Positions 46,797 through 58,387 of a DNA stretch of 64,000 nt are shown piece after piece (within the stretch, counting starts at the first letter, position 1; each line of letters starts with the position of its first letter). The position numbers and the translations under genes are program-made. Under the pieces are notes generated by a model. It had not been told where the DNA came from and searched no databases. It saw only the letters and a list, made by a program, of their open reading frames with translations. Origin of the DNA: Phyllostachys edulis (taxonomy: Eukaryota > Streptophyta > Magnoliopsida > Poales > Poaceae); contig CM070548.1 of NCBI GenBank assembly GCA_036346405.1, forward strand, positions 59,766,611 through 59,830,610. Direction: 5' to 3'.

Positions 46797-49700
46797 TGTA
46801 ACGACCCAACTCTAGGGCTCCCAAGAGGTCCTCCTGGGTCTCTAGGGAAGTCCGTCAGGACCTCCCAGGAGGTCCCGGAAAGGATCTCTTGGTTTGTCCA
46901 CCAAGTCCTTTCAGGAGGTCCATTAGGACCTCCTGGAAGTCCAGGAGAACAAAACCCGAGAGGGTCTTGGAGCCAGGGAGCACCCCGAAGACGTTCCACT
47001 GCCAAGCCAGGGAAAAACGTGGAGGTCTGAGGGCATCCCAAGACCACTCGCGATCCTCCAGAGGAGGTCGTGGGGGACTGAGACCACCCCAGAGCCACAC
47101 ACGTTCATTCCATGAGTGGACGTGGAGGACTGGGCTTGCTCCAAGGTTCCCTGTGAATACTGAGCTAGTCCCAAGGATCATGACTAACTCTTCACAGTAA
47201 TAGTACAAAGGTGGTGACATCCAGAACGCATATTTATTATAGCAAAATATCAACAGAGTTGTTTACAAGGTGGCCTTGGGCCAAGCATAACTACTGAAGC
47301 ACAAGAGTACAAAAGGTCCATCGGCCACGCCACGAGCAATCGATGGAAGGCACAACCTAATCGCTTTGATCCTCATCATCGCCAAGGTCCTCTCTGGCAA
47401 AATTGTAATGAGCAAGAGTGAGCACAACAACCGTGCTGCATAAGTTACACCTGTGGATTAGCAAGATGACATGCATATATGTATAATCAATAGATGGCAT
47501 AATATGGTTAATTTGCACAAAGCCAAGTTTCTTTCAAATACAAATACTAAGTTCCAAAGGTGTATTCAATAGATAAAATTCATTTTCTAAACTTGATTTT
47601 CAGGTTGGATAACATTCATTAACAAGTTGGTGAAGGATACCCTCGACACAAGGCTCCCTACCCAAAACCCATGGGATAGAAATCCCAAAAGCAGATTTGA
47701 TAAACATTTACGAAAAACCCCAAAACCAACATCTAACTCGAGTAGCCTTTGCCAAGACGCCCATGACCGCGACACGGCTATTCGAATAGATTTAACTCTG
47801 CGCAGAGGTTGTGCACTTTACCCACATGACATGATTTCTCTAGTTTATCCCAGGCATCCGTTGATGCCACCTCTCATTATCAAAGGTAAGAGGTCTAGAG
47901 CTTATGACAAGGCATTTACATGCATTGTTCCACCACAGCTCCTCCTAGCTAAGGTTTCACTTTCCTATGGATAGAAACCCATGGAAAACCCCTCTTGCAC
48001 AGTGGGAGCAGTTGGTTATAAAGACCATTGGTCATAAAAGACCTACCATACCTCCAATGGAACAACTTGTGGTAGAACTTTGTAAATTATTCAGCCAGGT
48101 CCCACGCCCCATTCTGGAGACATGTGGTTGCACGAATGTGGCATAGCCTATTATAGGCATGGCATTGGTCGCTCAAAGACAGGTCCTCAAATGACTAGGG
48201 CGGCTTTCACAAACCCTGGCACCGACCATAGAAATGGCATGGTCCCGTGCATACACATGCACCATCCAAGCAACCAGTCCGCCCCAGTGCAATTCCATTT
48301 TCCTTTTCTTTGCTTTCCCAGCAACATTTTCATCCTCCCATGACAACCCAATGTCATGGTGAAAACATTTAAAACAGTAATTGGTCATGATGGTAAAGAT
48401 TTTCCCCAAATCAATACTTTTGGTCTAAGCATGATTAAGCATATGTTTTTCAAATGGCTCCTAGTTCACACTATTGTATCAACCAGATTTTGTCTAAGGT
48501 GACAACAATTTTGGTTCAATGTCAAAATTGGTCATATGAAGGGAATAGGCATAACTATGTGTTTAAAGACATGTATTGAAATAACTTGGTAGAAATAAGC
48601 ATGCATTGTACTTTGAAATTGAACATAAATAAATTGAATTATTAGGTGCAATATGATCAAGAGTGCAACTTGCCTTTCTCACTATCCCGAGAATCTTCCT
48701 CTTGATGCCTGCACTCCTTGGAGTCTTCGCGATCTACACGTGAAAATGGGCAAGTTCAATCAAAGCTCAACTAAAGAACCAAGCGAGATCAACAAGAAAA
48801 TCAAGCGAACCCCAGAGGGAACCCAAAACTCAACCAACAGAGAGATCTATATTTTAGAATAGGTTCTTTTGGAAGAGGTCCAAGCTTACAGGAGGAAGTG
48901 GTCTTTAACAAAAGACCCCAAAAGAGTGATTTAGCCACGTAACGTGAAGGTCCCGAGATATGATCCTTACGCTGGCGCCGAAAGGGACAGAGGAGTGTTT
49001 CTTAGCAAAGACCAGGAAGGAGCTCCTCATATAAAAGCCATAGAAATCCGAAGGTACCCACAAGAGGAGGTCTGAGAAGGACACCCGACAATGTGGCGGC
49101 AAGAATAAGAGTAGAGCAGATCACCAAGGACTTACGAGGACAAGAAGGAGACAATGGATGAAGGGAGGTCGGGGCAACAAGGTTTCCTGAAGTCAGCGAA
49201 GCGAGAGCTAAGATGATGAGCGTGAAGAACGGTAATGTAGTAGGGTTTTCGGACTAATCATAGCCAAAGTGGGTGAAGAAAACTAGAGCTTACAATTCAA
49301 GGATAAGTACAAAATGGGTCAAAGATAGGTGAGTGACAGGCGGTGTCACTACCACCTTGGTAAAAAGGTACGAGGAAAGGACAACGTATATTGCTATGGA
49401 AAGGAACAAGGAAGGATGTCGAGTACAGCTAAGTGACTAAATTAGAGTAAACGCCATGCGTATATGGATGCATTTAATGTGACATGACACGCATTAAATG
49501 CCCAAGATATTAACGTGGCGGAGGAAATGAGAATGACCAAGGTCAGCAAGTGGGGCCACCAACTTAAAAAGACGGGTCAAGGAGGGAGGTCTTGCCCAAG
49601 AGAGATGTCCTTGAGGAGGTCCGAGGGGCTTAGGAGGTCCTAGGCCCAAAGGACAAGGAGGTCTAAAGGTTGGGGAGGTCCAGACATGCAGAGGAGGTCT

Positions 49701-50669
49701 GGACATGGGGAGGTCCTGACGGTCAGGATCTCTTCAAGGGAGGTCTGGCGAGAAGGTCCAGAGTCAGGTCTAAAAGGCCACAGAGAAATCTTGGACAGGA
49801 GGTCTAGAGGACTACAAGGAGGTCCCGTGGTTGGGATCAAGAGCAGGTTGAGGTCCGGGCGGTTGGATCTCCGAGAGGGAGGTCCAACAGCCAAGATCAA
49901 AGGTGAAGGTGAGGTTCCCAGAGGGAAATAATGCACGGGGAGGTCTGGACCTTTGGATTCGAAATAAGGAGAGGTCCGAACCGTTAGATCTAAACAAAGG
50001 AGAGGTCCAGGCGGAGGGGTTCCAAGAAAGAGGGATCCCACGGAGGAGATCCACAAAAGGTGGTTCCAAAAGAAGTCGCAAGGGTCAAGGTAACTCAAAG
50101 GAGATTTCCAACCGCTAGGGTGAGGTCAAAAGTCTTGGCGGTTAGGATGAACCCAAAGGAGGTCCTTTCGGCCAAGAGGAAATGTCGAGGAGGTTCAAAT
50201 GAACTCAGGAGGTTCGAAGGCACGCGAGAGCTCCAATGGAATACAAGGATGTCCCGACTGAAAAGAGGTCTGGGCATAAGAGAGTGCCCAGGCAACAAGG
50301 GGGTCTAGACTTAGAAGACGTCTAGACAGGCAGGAGGTCTGAACCAAAGAGATTCAAACCAACAAAGAGATCCAAGGTGATTAATCTAAAAGGAAAGGTC
50401 CTACATAAAGATATGCCCAAGTGAGAAAAGGTCTGAGCCCCAAGGAGGTCTAACCTCAAGAACCACCGGGAGGTCCATGCCACAGAGAGGGTCTAAACCT
50501 TACATAACCCAAAAGAGATAGGCTAAAGGAGGACTGCAGAGCATACCGTAAAGGAAGTATCAACAACTCAAACCTCTCCAACTGAACCAAACTTTGAATT
50601 CTCATCAAAACAAAATAGTTTTAATTTATTTTACACACTTAAGAAGGATTTAGAAAATCAGAGGTTACA
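46797..50669 (-). repeat. 3' LTR of the Tekay-type element
   Basis: 3873 bases. Its first 380 bases match 57878-58264. From about 49560 to 50480 it is a dense run of GGAGGTC words on the plus strand, an internal degenerate satellite. No coding gene. Confidence 0.85.
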
Positions 50670-50686
50670 AACCTACCCCCTTAAAG
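50670..50686 (-). promoter_or_regulatory. Polypurine tract of the Tekay-type element
   Basis: The minus strand CTTTAAGGGGGTAGGTT directly precedes the 3' LTR start TGTAACCTC. Confidence 0.7.
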
Positions 50687-50768
50687 AATCTCAATTCCTA
50701 GATTCAAACAGAATCGGCAAGAGGTAGGGTAGTTAGTCTTGAGGTCTTCTTATTTTTCCCATGTAGCT

Positions 50769-51698
50769 TCACTTTACGGATGATGACTCCAATCGTACCT
50801 TGTATGACCCGATAATTTTGCTCCTGGTAACTCGCTCTGCCACATCCAGGATTTTAATTGGTTGCTCCACATTTGTGAGGTCTTCCTGTAAGTCTATGTC
50901 CTCTACTAATGTGTGGTCTTCAGGAAACCGAAGGCACTTCCTTAATTGTGATACATGAAAGATGTTGTGCACTGCCGACAAGGACCTTGGAAGCACCAGT
51001 TGATAAGCCACTTCACCTTGCCTTGCTAAGATCTTGTATGGTCCTACAAATCTTGGTGCTAGCTTTCCTCTAATCCGAAATCTCCTAACTCCCCGGAGTG
51101 GTGTTACTCTGAGGTAGACAAAGTCTCCAACTTCAAAAGACAGATCTCTACGCCGGGTGTCAGCGTAGCTCTTTTGTCGGGACTGAGCCACTCTCAATCG
51201 CTCCTTTATCAATCTCACCTTGCTCTGTGCATCTTTGATTAGGTCCGGCCCATAAAGCTGATGCTCCCCAACTTCATCCCAAAGAAGGGGTGTCCTACAG
51301 GGTCTACCATACAAAGCCTCAAATGGGGACATCTGTAAGCTAGCTTGATAGCTATTATTGTAAGAGAATTCAGCATAGGGCAAATTTTTGTCCCAGCTTT
51401 TCCCAAAATCCGGGGCACATGCCCTGAGCATGTCTTCCAGGATTTGGTTCACTCTCTCTGCTTGCCCATCTGCTTGAGGGTGATAGGTCAGGCTAAAATT
51501 GAGTTTAGTACCTAAGGCTTCATGCAAACTTTGCCAAAACCTTGAAGTGAATTGAGACCCTCTCATCGATACTATTCTTTTGGGCACTCCATGTAAACAA
51601 ACAATTTTTGCCATGTACAGTTCTGCCAAGGCATTACTAGTATAGGTGGTCTTAATCGGTATGAAGTGTGCTACCTTGGTTAAACGATCAACCACCAC
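50769..51698 (-). CDS. Integrase C-terminal part with chromodomain-like tail (Ty3-gypsy pol)
   Basis: Inserts element DNA into the genome. A 309-residue open frame, with the N-terminal HHCC zinc finger and the first catalytic Asp region lying upstream in broken frames. Visible: MVVDRLTKVAHFIPIKTTYT, GVPKRIVSMRGSQFTSRFWQ (the second catalytic Asp is changed, since the usual SDRG reads SMRG), and YHPQADGQAERVNQILEDML with the catalytic Glu. Then follow the GPFxxL-like GKLAPRFVGPYKILARQGEV and HNIFHVSQLRKCL blocks, and VEQPIKILDVAERVTRS, the start of a Tekay-type chromodomain that ends early. The Asp-to-Met change would abolish catalysis if real. Confidence 0.88.
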   Translation of the reverse strand: MVVDRLTKVAHFIPIKTTYTSNALAELYMAKIVCLHGVPKRIVSMRGSQFTSRFWQSLHEALGTKLNFSLTYHPQADGQAERVNQILEDMLRACAPDFGKSWDKNLPYAEFSYNNSYQASLQMSPFEALYGRPCRTPLLWDEVGEHQLYGPDLIKDAQSKVRLIKERLRVAQSRQKSYADTRRRDLSFEVGDFVYLRVTPLRGVRRFRIRGKLAPRFVGPYKILARQGEVAYQLVLPRSLSAVHNIFHVSQLRKCLRFPEDHTLVEDIDLQEDLTNVEQPIKILDVAERVTRSKIIGSYKVRLESSSVK

Positions 51699-52117
51699 CC
51701 ATATAGAGTCATACCCGGATTGGGTCCTAAGCGATCCGAATGAAGTCCATGCTCACTTGCTCCCATTTCCATTCGGAATTGGCAATGGTTGTAACAGCAT
51801 CTACCGGTTTTGGTGTAGAGCTTTAACTCTCGACACACATCACAATGGGCTACGATTTAGCAACATCTTGCTTCATACTAGTCCACCAATATCTCTCTTT
51901 AAGGTCTTGGTACATTTTGGTGCTTTGCCTGGATGTATAGAGTATGTTGATCCGTGGGCTTCCATCAAAATGAGCCGCTTGGTCTCTTGGTCATTTGGTA
52001 CACAAGATTCGCTACCAAACCACACCACTCCTCGCCGTCCTCGAGAGAAACACAGGGCTTTTCCCTTCTCATATTTTTCTTGATTTCTTGGATATCTTCA
52101 TCCTTTTCCGTTGTCCC

Positions 52118-53173
52118 TTAATCGATCCGAATAGTCTGATGTACCTCCAATGTGTTCATGCAACCTTGCTCAACGATCTCTAGATTGAGTTGTTTCACTC
52201 TTTGTACAAAGGTTGGTTGTTGTTCTTGAACTAACAGAGTATTACAATAACCCTTACGGCTTAAAGCATCGGCCACCACGCTGGTCTTGCCCGTGGTAAT
52301 GAATTCCAAGGTCATAATCTTTAATCAATTCTAACCATCTCCTTTGTCTCAAATTAAGTTCGTTGTGTAAAGATATATTTCAAACTTTTGTGGTCGTGTA
52401 TATCTCACAAATGTTACTAATAAGGTAGTGTCGCCACATTTTCAAAGCATGCACAATGGCCGCCAATTCTAGATCATGTGTTGGGTAGTTCTCTTCATGA
52501 GGTCTCAACTGCCTAGATGCATATGCTACTACTTTTCCTTCTTGCATTAGTACACACCAATACCTTGATGGGAAGCATCACAAAACACTTCAAAATCTTT
52601 ATGGATGTCCCAAGCAGATCAAGACATGAGTGTGACAAGCTTTTCCTTTAGTCTATGAAAACTTTGTTCGCGCTTCCGATTCATTCAAATCTCCTTTCCT
52701 TTTTCAAAAGTTGAGTAAGAGGTCTAGCAATCTTAGAGAATCCTTCAATAAATCTCCTATAATAGCCGGCTAGACCAAGAAAACTTCTTACTTGATCCAC
52801 TGCCTTGGGTGATCTCCATTCTAGTCTGACTTCCACCTTTGAAGGGTCTACTACTCCCTGGCGAAATAATATGACCAAGGAAGGCTACTTGACTTAGCCA
52901 AAAATCACATTTACTAAACTTAGCATAGAGCTGCTGCTCCCTAAGTCTTCCCAACACAATTTTAAGATGGTCTTCATGTTTCTTTTTCATTTTTAGAGTA
53001 GATGATGATATCATCAATAAACACCACAACAAACTTGTCGAGGAAATCCATGAATACTTTGTTCATCATGCTCATGAAATAGGCCGGGGCATTTGTCAGT
53101 CCAAAAGACATCACAGTGAACTCATATAATCCATACCTTGTGGTAAAAGCGGTTTTGGGGATGTCCTCTGGTC
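52118..53173 (-). pseudogene. Reverse transcriptase C-terminal half and RNase H, broken
   Basis: Minus-strand pieces: PEDIPKTAFTTRYGLYEFTV and FIDDIIIYSK (the polymerase YxDD site, here FIDD). Next come QLYAKFSKCDFWLSQVAFLG and FLGLAGYYRRFIEGFSKIA, then the end of RNase H with VVADALSRK. The pieces are in different frames. It connects with 55452-55716 when the hAT element 53174-55451 is removed. Confidence 0.85.
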
Positions 53174-55451
53174 TAGGGATGGCAATTGTGCGACATTGCA
53201 CAAGACTATGGCAAATACCCTAATAGAGGCGGGTATGGGCGTCTTTTTTGCCACGGGTATAAAAAATCTGCACAATTTCTTACTCATCGAAAATCCAACG
53301 GGCGCGGGCATGGGTAAGCTCTACCTTCGCGCTTCACCCGACACCATCATCTACACCGTGTGTGGGACCCTCATTAAATAAAAACAGTGAAACCCTAGCG
53401 CTTAGTCGCTATCCACCGGCCACCACCACAAGCCCTCGGCCAACTGTTCTCGGCCAACTGAAAAACTCAGGGCTCCCAAATCCGCTCCTCCTCCCGGCCC
53501 ACCGGCCACCTCCCGCCTCCCGGCACGCCACCGCCCTCCTCCGGCCACACGTCCTCCTCCTAGTCCTTCTTTGCGCCCTCCTCCATTGCCATCGCGCCCT
53601 CCTCCGATCACCGCATCCTCCTCGTCGCCGCCCTCCTCCCGGTCGCCACAGCTCCTCCTCCCTGATCGCCGCCCTCCTCCCGGCCGCCACCTCCTCCTCC
53701 CCTCCATTGCCACCACGCCCTCCAGTTGCCACCTCCTGCCATTTCTGGTTTTGCCGCCCTCCTCTGGCCGCCATTACGTTTTGCCGCCCTCCTCAGTCGC
53801 CGCCTCCAAGTCGCCGCCCCTCATGATGCTATGACTTTACGTTGATGCTCTCCATTTCTGAATCATACTGGAGTTCTCCATTTTGTAGATCAGTTATGTC
53901 AGTTTATGTGTGACAGTGTGAGGACATTGAAGTGAAGTACTCCTGCTGCTGGTTTTGCAAGTTTAGCTAGATTTTGCTGGTGTTGTTTCTGTACGAATTA
54001 AGATAGAACTCAAGATCGATATGTTCATCGAAATCGACCTGTATGATTGGACAAGATGAGACTTGATCGGTCGTCTTTTATGGTGTAATGGAACGGATTG
54101 TTTTTGTTACAGAACATTATTCCTGGGACCTGAACATTATTCCGATGACAAGTTTGTGGAACTAAATCAGTTGAGGCTGCAAGGAGAGAATCCAGGAAGG
54201 AAAGGTCAGCTGGCAATTGCAACAGAGGTATGACAATATATGTATAGTCGCGAGCTCATAGTTGTATTTTGCCTTGTTATATGTTGTGTTCAAATTGTTC
54301 TTACTGGAAATAATCTGAACCATTTCCTTTGTAACTAAGGTTTTGAAGTCACACCTTCACAAGATATGGTTGAAATCAAAGTCTAATCTACGACAACCTC
54401 AATTCCATAAGGTATTGCTTGTGTGTAGCTCCATAGTTCATACTAAGATGTATCATCGAAATTACTCCAAAACTTTGTGCTTCAGTCTGGAATTATTTTG
54501 AAACATTTCTCACTGCGTCTGCACAGTTCTACCATAGCATCTCAAATAATCTGAAGGACATCATGTGGAAGGCCCAGGGAAGCATAATCGAAGGCGATGA
54601 GACCCCGCACCGGAGGTCGCCATGATTGGCATCAAAGTTTAGGTCAACTAGCAGATAACAAGACAGGAACTCGCGGAAATTAAAAGCTTGTGTCTGTTTT
54701 TAAAATTCTTTCTATCTAGACATGATTATAAGCGGAGGTCGCCATGATTGCCATCAAGGTTTAGGTCAACTAGGAGATGACAGGAACTCTTGGAAATTAA
54801 AAGCTTGTGACTGTTTTTAAAATTCTTGCTATCTAGACATGATTATAAGCAGATCATGAATAGTACAAATGAAGAATATTGTGCAGGGTTTCATCGTTAA
54901 TCTGTTATAAATACTTACCAGGACTTGAATTTCCCAGTGATTATATAATTTCGCCGGTATGTTGAACTCAAGCCATCTAACCTTCGATAGAGCAAGATTT
55001 CATGATTCCTCTTTTATCAAAATAGTTCCTGTCATTTCCACCTTGATTAATGACCCTCTTGGTAATATAAAAAATAAAATCTCCTTAGATTCCAGAATAA
55101 ACTTTTTTTCATATAGTTTCTTTTGGCTAGCTATACCTCTGAACATATTCCTATGTATTGTTTACTTCTGTTCAGGATGTCACTATACTCTGCTTTACCT
55201 GGTCTTATATTTGGTAAAGGATTTCTTACCTTTTTATGCCAACAATACATGGCGTAGTAGTACCCGCGGGCGATGGGTAGGTAATTACTCATGGTAATGG
55301 GCATGTCTCATGGGCGACGGTACCTGCGGCTGACAGGCATGGGCGAGGTTCTTCCGTCTCGCCCTTCGGGCATGCCCTAAGGAAAATTAAGGTCGCGGGC
55401 ATGGGTATGGGCGAGCACTACCTGCACATGGCCACCCGGGTGCCATCCCTA
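53174..55451. mobile_element. Ac-like hAT element inserted in the gypsy reverse transcriptase, 2278 bp
   Basis: Inverted termini TAGGGATGGCA / TGCCATCCCTA, with CGGGCATGGG-type subterminal words on both sides. The 8-bp target is CTCTGGTC at the left (53166-53173) and a shortened CTCGTC at the right. Precise removal restores the RT sequence KIRPEDIPK. No transposase. The interior has a Pro-rich GC block (53400-53830) and possible captured exons, for example DKFVELNQLRLQGENPGRKG at about 54130-54225, followed by a GTATG donor-like site. Confidence 0.85.
54612..54850. repeat. Two tandem copies of a 120-bp repeat inside the hAT element
   Basis: Copies beginning CGGAGGTCGCCATGATTG at about 54612 and 54734, each ending TAGACATGATTATAAGC, with a few differences. 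Confidence 0.85.
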
Positions 55452-55716
55452 CTCGTCTAATTTTTAGTTGATGATAACCGGACCTTAGGTCTATTTTAGA
55501 GAACACACTTGCCCCCTTTAGTTGGTCAAAGAGGTCGCCTATCATTGGCAATGGATATTTGTTCTTAATGGTGACCTCATTGAGTGATCTATAATCTACA
55601 CATATCCTCAGTCGTTGTCTTTCTTTTTGACAAATAGCACAGTGCTCCCATGGTGAAGAGCTTGGTCTAATAAATCCTTTGTCCTTCGGCTTGGATCCGC
55701 TTTTTAACTCTACCAA
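55452..55716 (-). pseudogene. Reverse transcriptase N-terminal part, broken
   Basis: KGFIRPSSSPWE, then RICVDYRSLNEVTIKNKYPL and FSKIDLRSGYHQLKIR. A frameshift replaces the usual APVLFVKKKDG stretch. It is interrupted after KIR by the hAT insertion. Confidence 0.85.
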
Positions 55717-56169
55717 TTCATTTACAGCATCCTCAGAAGGTCTTTTTATATGGGTGCAGTCCCTGTGGACTAAGTCAATTAGAAATGATATGTCCCTATC
55801 CGTGGCATACTGTAACTCCTCGTGAACACATCCAAGTATTCTCTAACCACCGGGAGATCTTCCGTTTCACTCTCGCCTTCACACTAGTCAAGAGATCTTG
55901 CTCTAAGGGAAGTCCCCGGCTTAAACTCCACTTGTATCCCCGCTCATTAGTAAGTGTTATAGACTTGGTAGCACAATGACCGCCTTTATTCTTGGCCACC
56001 AATTCATTCCAAGGATCACATCCAACCCTTGAGTTGGCAAGACTATTAGGTCTCATGTGAAAATGAGCTCCAGAGATCTCTAAGGTAAGATTTGGGCAGA
56101 GGGTATTAGTCCTCATATCTATGTCCGGACATGAATTAGCATAGGGTTAACCAAAGAGACTATAGATAA

Positions 56170-56260
56170 CCCACACTTTCCCACAAACTTGCTTGACACA
56201 AAAGAATGGGAAGCTCCCGAGTCAAATAAAACCTGAAGCCGGTACTTAATTAACAGAAAC
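56170..56260 (-). pseudogene. Aspartic protease remnant (gypsy pol)
   Basis: The minus strand reads VLFDSGASHSFVSSKFVGK, containing the catalytic Asp-Ser-Gly of retroelement proteases, which cleave the polyprotein. It is flanked by stops. Confidence 0.8.
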
Positions 56261-56271
56261 GTATTCATGGA

Positions 56272-57300
56272 CTACATCAGTGCATCATGCGCCCTTAGCC
56301 GCGACATGTGACGCGCCTTGATGACTTTCGCACTGGCTTCACACTTGAGGCATCGCCTTGGCCGACACTCTTGATCAGATCGGGCTTGAGTGGAGATTTG
56401 TTGCTTCTTTGGGCATTTGTTGGCATAATGCCCCACCTCCTTACAAAAGAAACAGGTCACTCCGGCAGAGGAGGTTGTGGAAGGCTTCTTCGGGCCGGCC
56501 TCTAGAGGAGGTCTTATGAAAACTCGCTTGCTTAAGCTACTCATGCGCGATGCCCTTGAGGAGGAGGTCCGTGAAGTCTTGCGCCGAGAGGTCTCGAGAC
56601 TTAGGAAACTCCTCGAGTTAAACCTCTGCAGGCGACTTTCTTCCTTTTTCGCTCTCCATCTGTGAGTTTACTCTTCGTCAATGGCCTTACTTACAAGTTG
56701 ATGAAAGTCTAATGCTCTTGGGAAATAAGATGGACCGAGATTTCATCATTAAGCCCTCCGTAAAGTGCTCTTGTTTACTTTCATCCGAGGCAACATCTCC
56801 TGGAGCATATCTTGCCAATTGATTAAACTTATACATATACTCATTGACAAGCAGGGTTGCCTTTGCTTTAAGGTACGAATTTGTCCTTTAAAGACATCAT
56901 GCTCCGGTGGGATATGGGCACGATGAAAAGCTCGCTTAAACTCATCCTGTGTGATGGCCTCGAGCATCAAGATGAGATTGATTAGTTGTCCCACCACTCG
57001 TAAGTCCGTCCACCGAAATGGGTGAGAAGCAAAGAGAACTCTCTCATGGTCTGTATAATCGCACCATGTCTAACTTTACCATCGCCTCTTAACCACCATG
57101 CCTTCCATTGGTTCAAGGTCGCTTGAAAATGTTGGAGGGCGCAACCTCATAAATTCTGCAATACTAGACCTTGGAGGAGGTGGAGCTTGAGCTTGAGGTT
57201 GGGCTGCTGCTGTAGCTTGCAAGGACTGGGTGTTGGCAACAGATTGTGAAAGCAGAAAGGTGTTTATTAACTGAGTTTGATTGGCCATCGCTGAGTCCAA
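56272..57300 (-). pseudogene. Gag of the Tekay-type element, broken
   Basis: Starts MDSAMANQTQLINTF with a Gln/Ala/Pro-rich N-terminus, continues with FMRLRPPTFSS and the ITQDEFKRAFHRAHIPP capsid block in another frame. It ends with a single zinc knuckle CFFCKEVGHYANKC (CX2CX4HX4C) at about 56430-56475. Frameshifts separate the blocks. Confidence 0.82.
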
Positions 57301-57859
57301 CTAGGACCTTCAACGGAGGCGGGGTGGCTGTGAAGTTGGTTGCCCCGGCCACCGACACCTCTGCTCGATTGCTCCACCAGCCGGGTTCTCGCCTTTCTTC
57401 ACATTGTCGGTCCAGATTTCTTGAGCCGCCATCGCTATTTCTAGAGGTGGCCATAACGCCTAGGCTCCTGTGGTCGAGAAAAGAGAAGAAAAAGGCTAAG
57501 GGAAAACTAGCCAAAACAAACCACTCAAAGAAAAGGAAACAACGGCAAGAAGCTTTTCAAAAGCTAAATTAGTTAAATATCGTTCTAATCGTTGCTCACC
57601 GCTTAAGGGAGGTTCTAAACACTGTGCCTAACTAAGAAGCTACCATACGGACTTGCAAAGGTAAGGAGTTCCATTTAATATTATAAACGGGAAAAGAGGG
57701 AAGAAGCAAGATAAGGTTAGATTAAGGTAAGGAAGAGCACCGTAAGGAAGGTAAGAGTGAAAAGATGACCCACATAAGAAAGAACATTTTATTCTTCTTT
57801 TATTGTATAAAATAGTTTTGAAAATTCTATATCCATTCTACTAGGTTGCACTTACAAAT

Positions 57860-57877
57860 GATGCTCGATACCACTTT
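57860..57877 (-). promoter_or_regulatory. Primer-binding site of the Tekay-type element
   Basis: The minus strand TGGTATCGAGCATC lies a few bases inside the LTR end (initiator Met-tRNA type). Confidence 0.8.
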
Positions 57878-58264
57878 TGTAACGACTCAACTCTAGGGCT
57901 CCCAAGAGGTCCTCCCGGGTCTCTAAGGAAACCGTCAGACCTCCCAGAGGTCCTGAAAGGATCTCTTGGTTTGTCCACCTGTCCTCCCAGAGGTCCATCA
58001 GACCTCCTAGAAGTCTGTGGAGAACAAAACCCGAGAGGGTCTTGGAGCCAGGAGCACCTCAAGACATTCCACCGCCAAAGCCAGGGAAAACGTGGAGGTC
58101 TCGAGGGCATCCTAAGACCACCCGCACCCTCCAAAGGAGGTCGGGGATCGAGACCACCCTAGAGCCACACACGCTCATTCCATGAGTGGACGTGGAGGAC
58201 TAGGCTTGCTCCAAGGTTCCTCAGGCATACCGAGCTAGTCCCAAGGATCATGGCTAGCTCTTCA
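57878..58264 (-). repeat. 5' LTR of the Tekay-type element, truncated by gap
   Basis: 387 bases matching the start of 46797-50669, with about ten small indels. The remainder is lost in the N run. Confidence 0.85.
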
Positions 58265-58364
58265 NNNNNNNNNNNNNNNNNNNNNNNNNNNNNNNNNNNN
58301 NNNNNNNNNNNNNNNNNNNNNNNNNNNNNNNNNNNNNNNNNNNNNNNNNNNNNNNNNNNNNNNN
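58265..58364. other. Assembly gap of exactly 100 N
   Basis: The length is the conventional placeholder for a gap of unknown size, so adjacency of the two sides is not proven. Confidence 0.98.
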
Positions 58365-58387
58365 AAATTGAGGGGCTGGTGGTCACC

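Larger units (their letters stand above)
46797..58264 (-). mobile_element. Tekay/Del-type Ty3-gypsy retrotransposon, 5' LTR cut by the gap
   Basis: The left LTR 46797-50669 begins TGTAACGAC and ends GGTTACA. The right LTR starts at 57878 and is truncated by the assembly gap. Orientation is minus, shown by a primer-binding site next to the right LTR and a purine tract at 50670-50686. Coding order on the minus strand is gag, protease, reverse transcriptase, RNase H, integrase, with a chromodomain-like tail. Frames are broken by many small indels, and the RT is split by a hAT element. LTRs of about 3.9 kb fit the Tekay clade. Confidence 0.88.

Noticed and set aside
53362..53826. 154-residue Pro/Arg-rich frame in the hAT element
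   Set aside because: Composition-driven open frame in a CCTCCTCCC-type block. Other frames are open too and no domain is visible.
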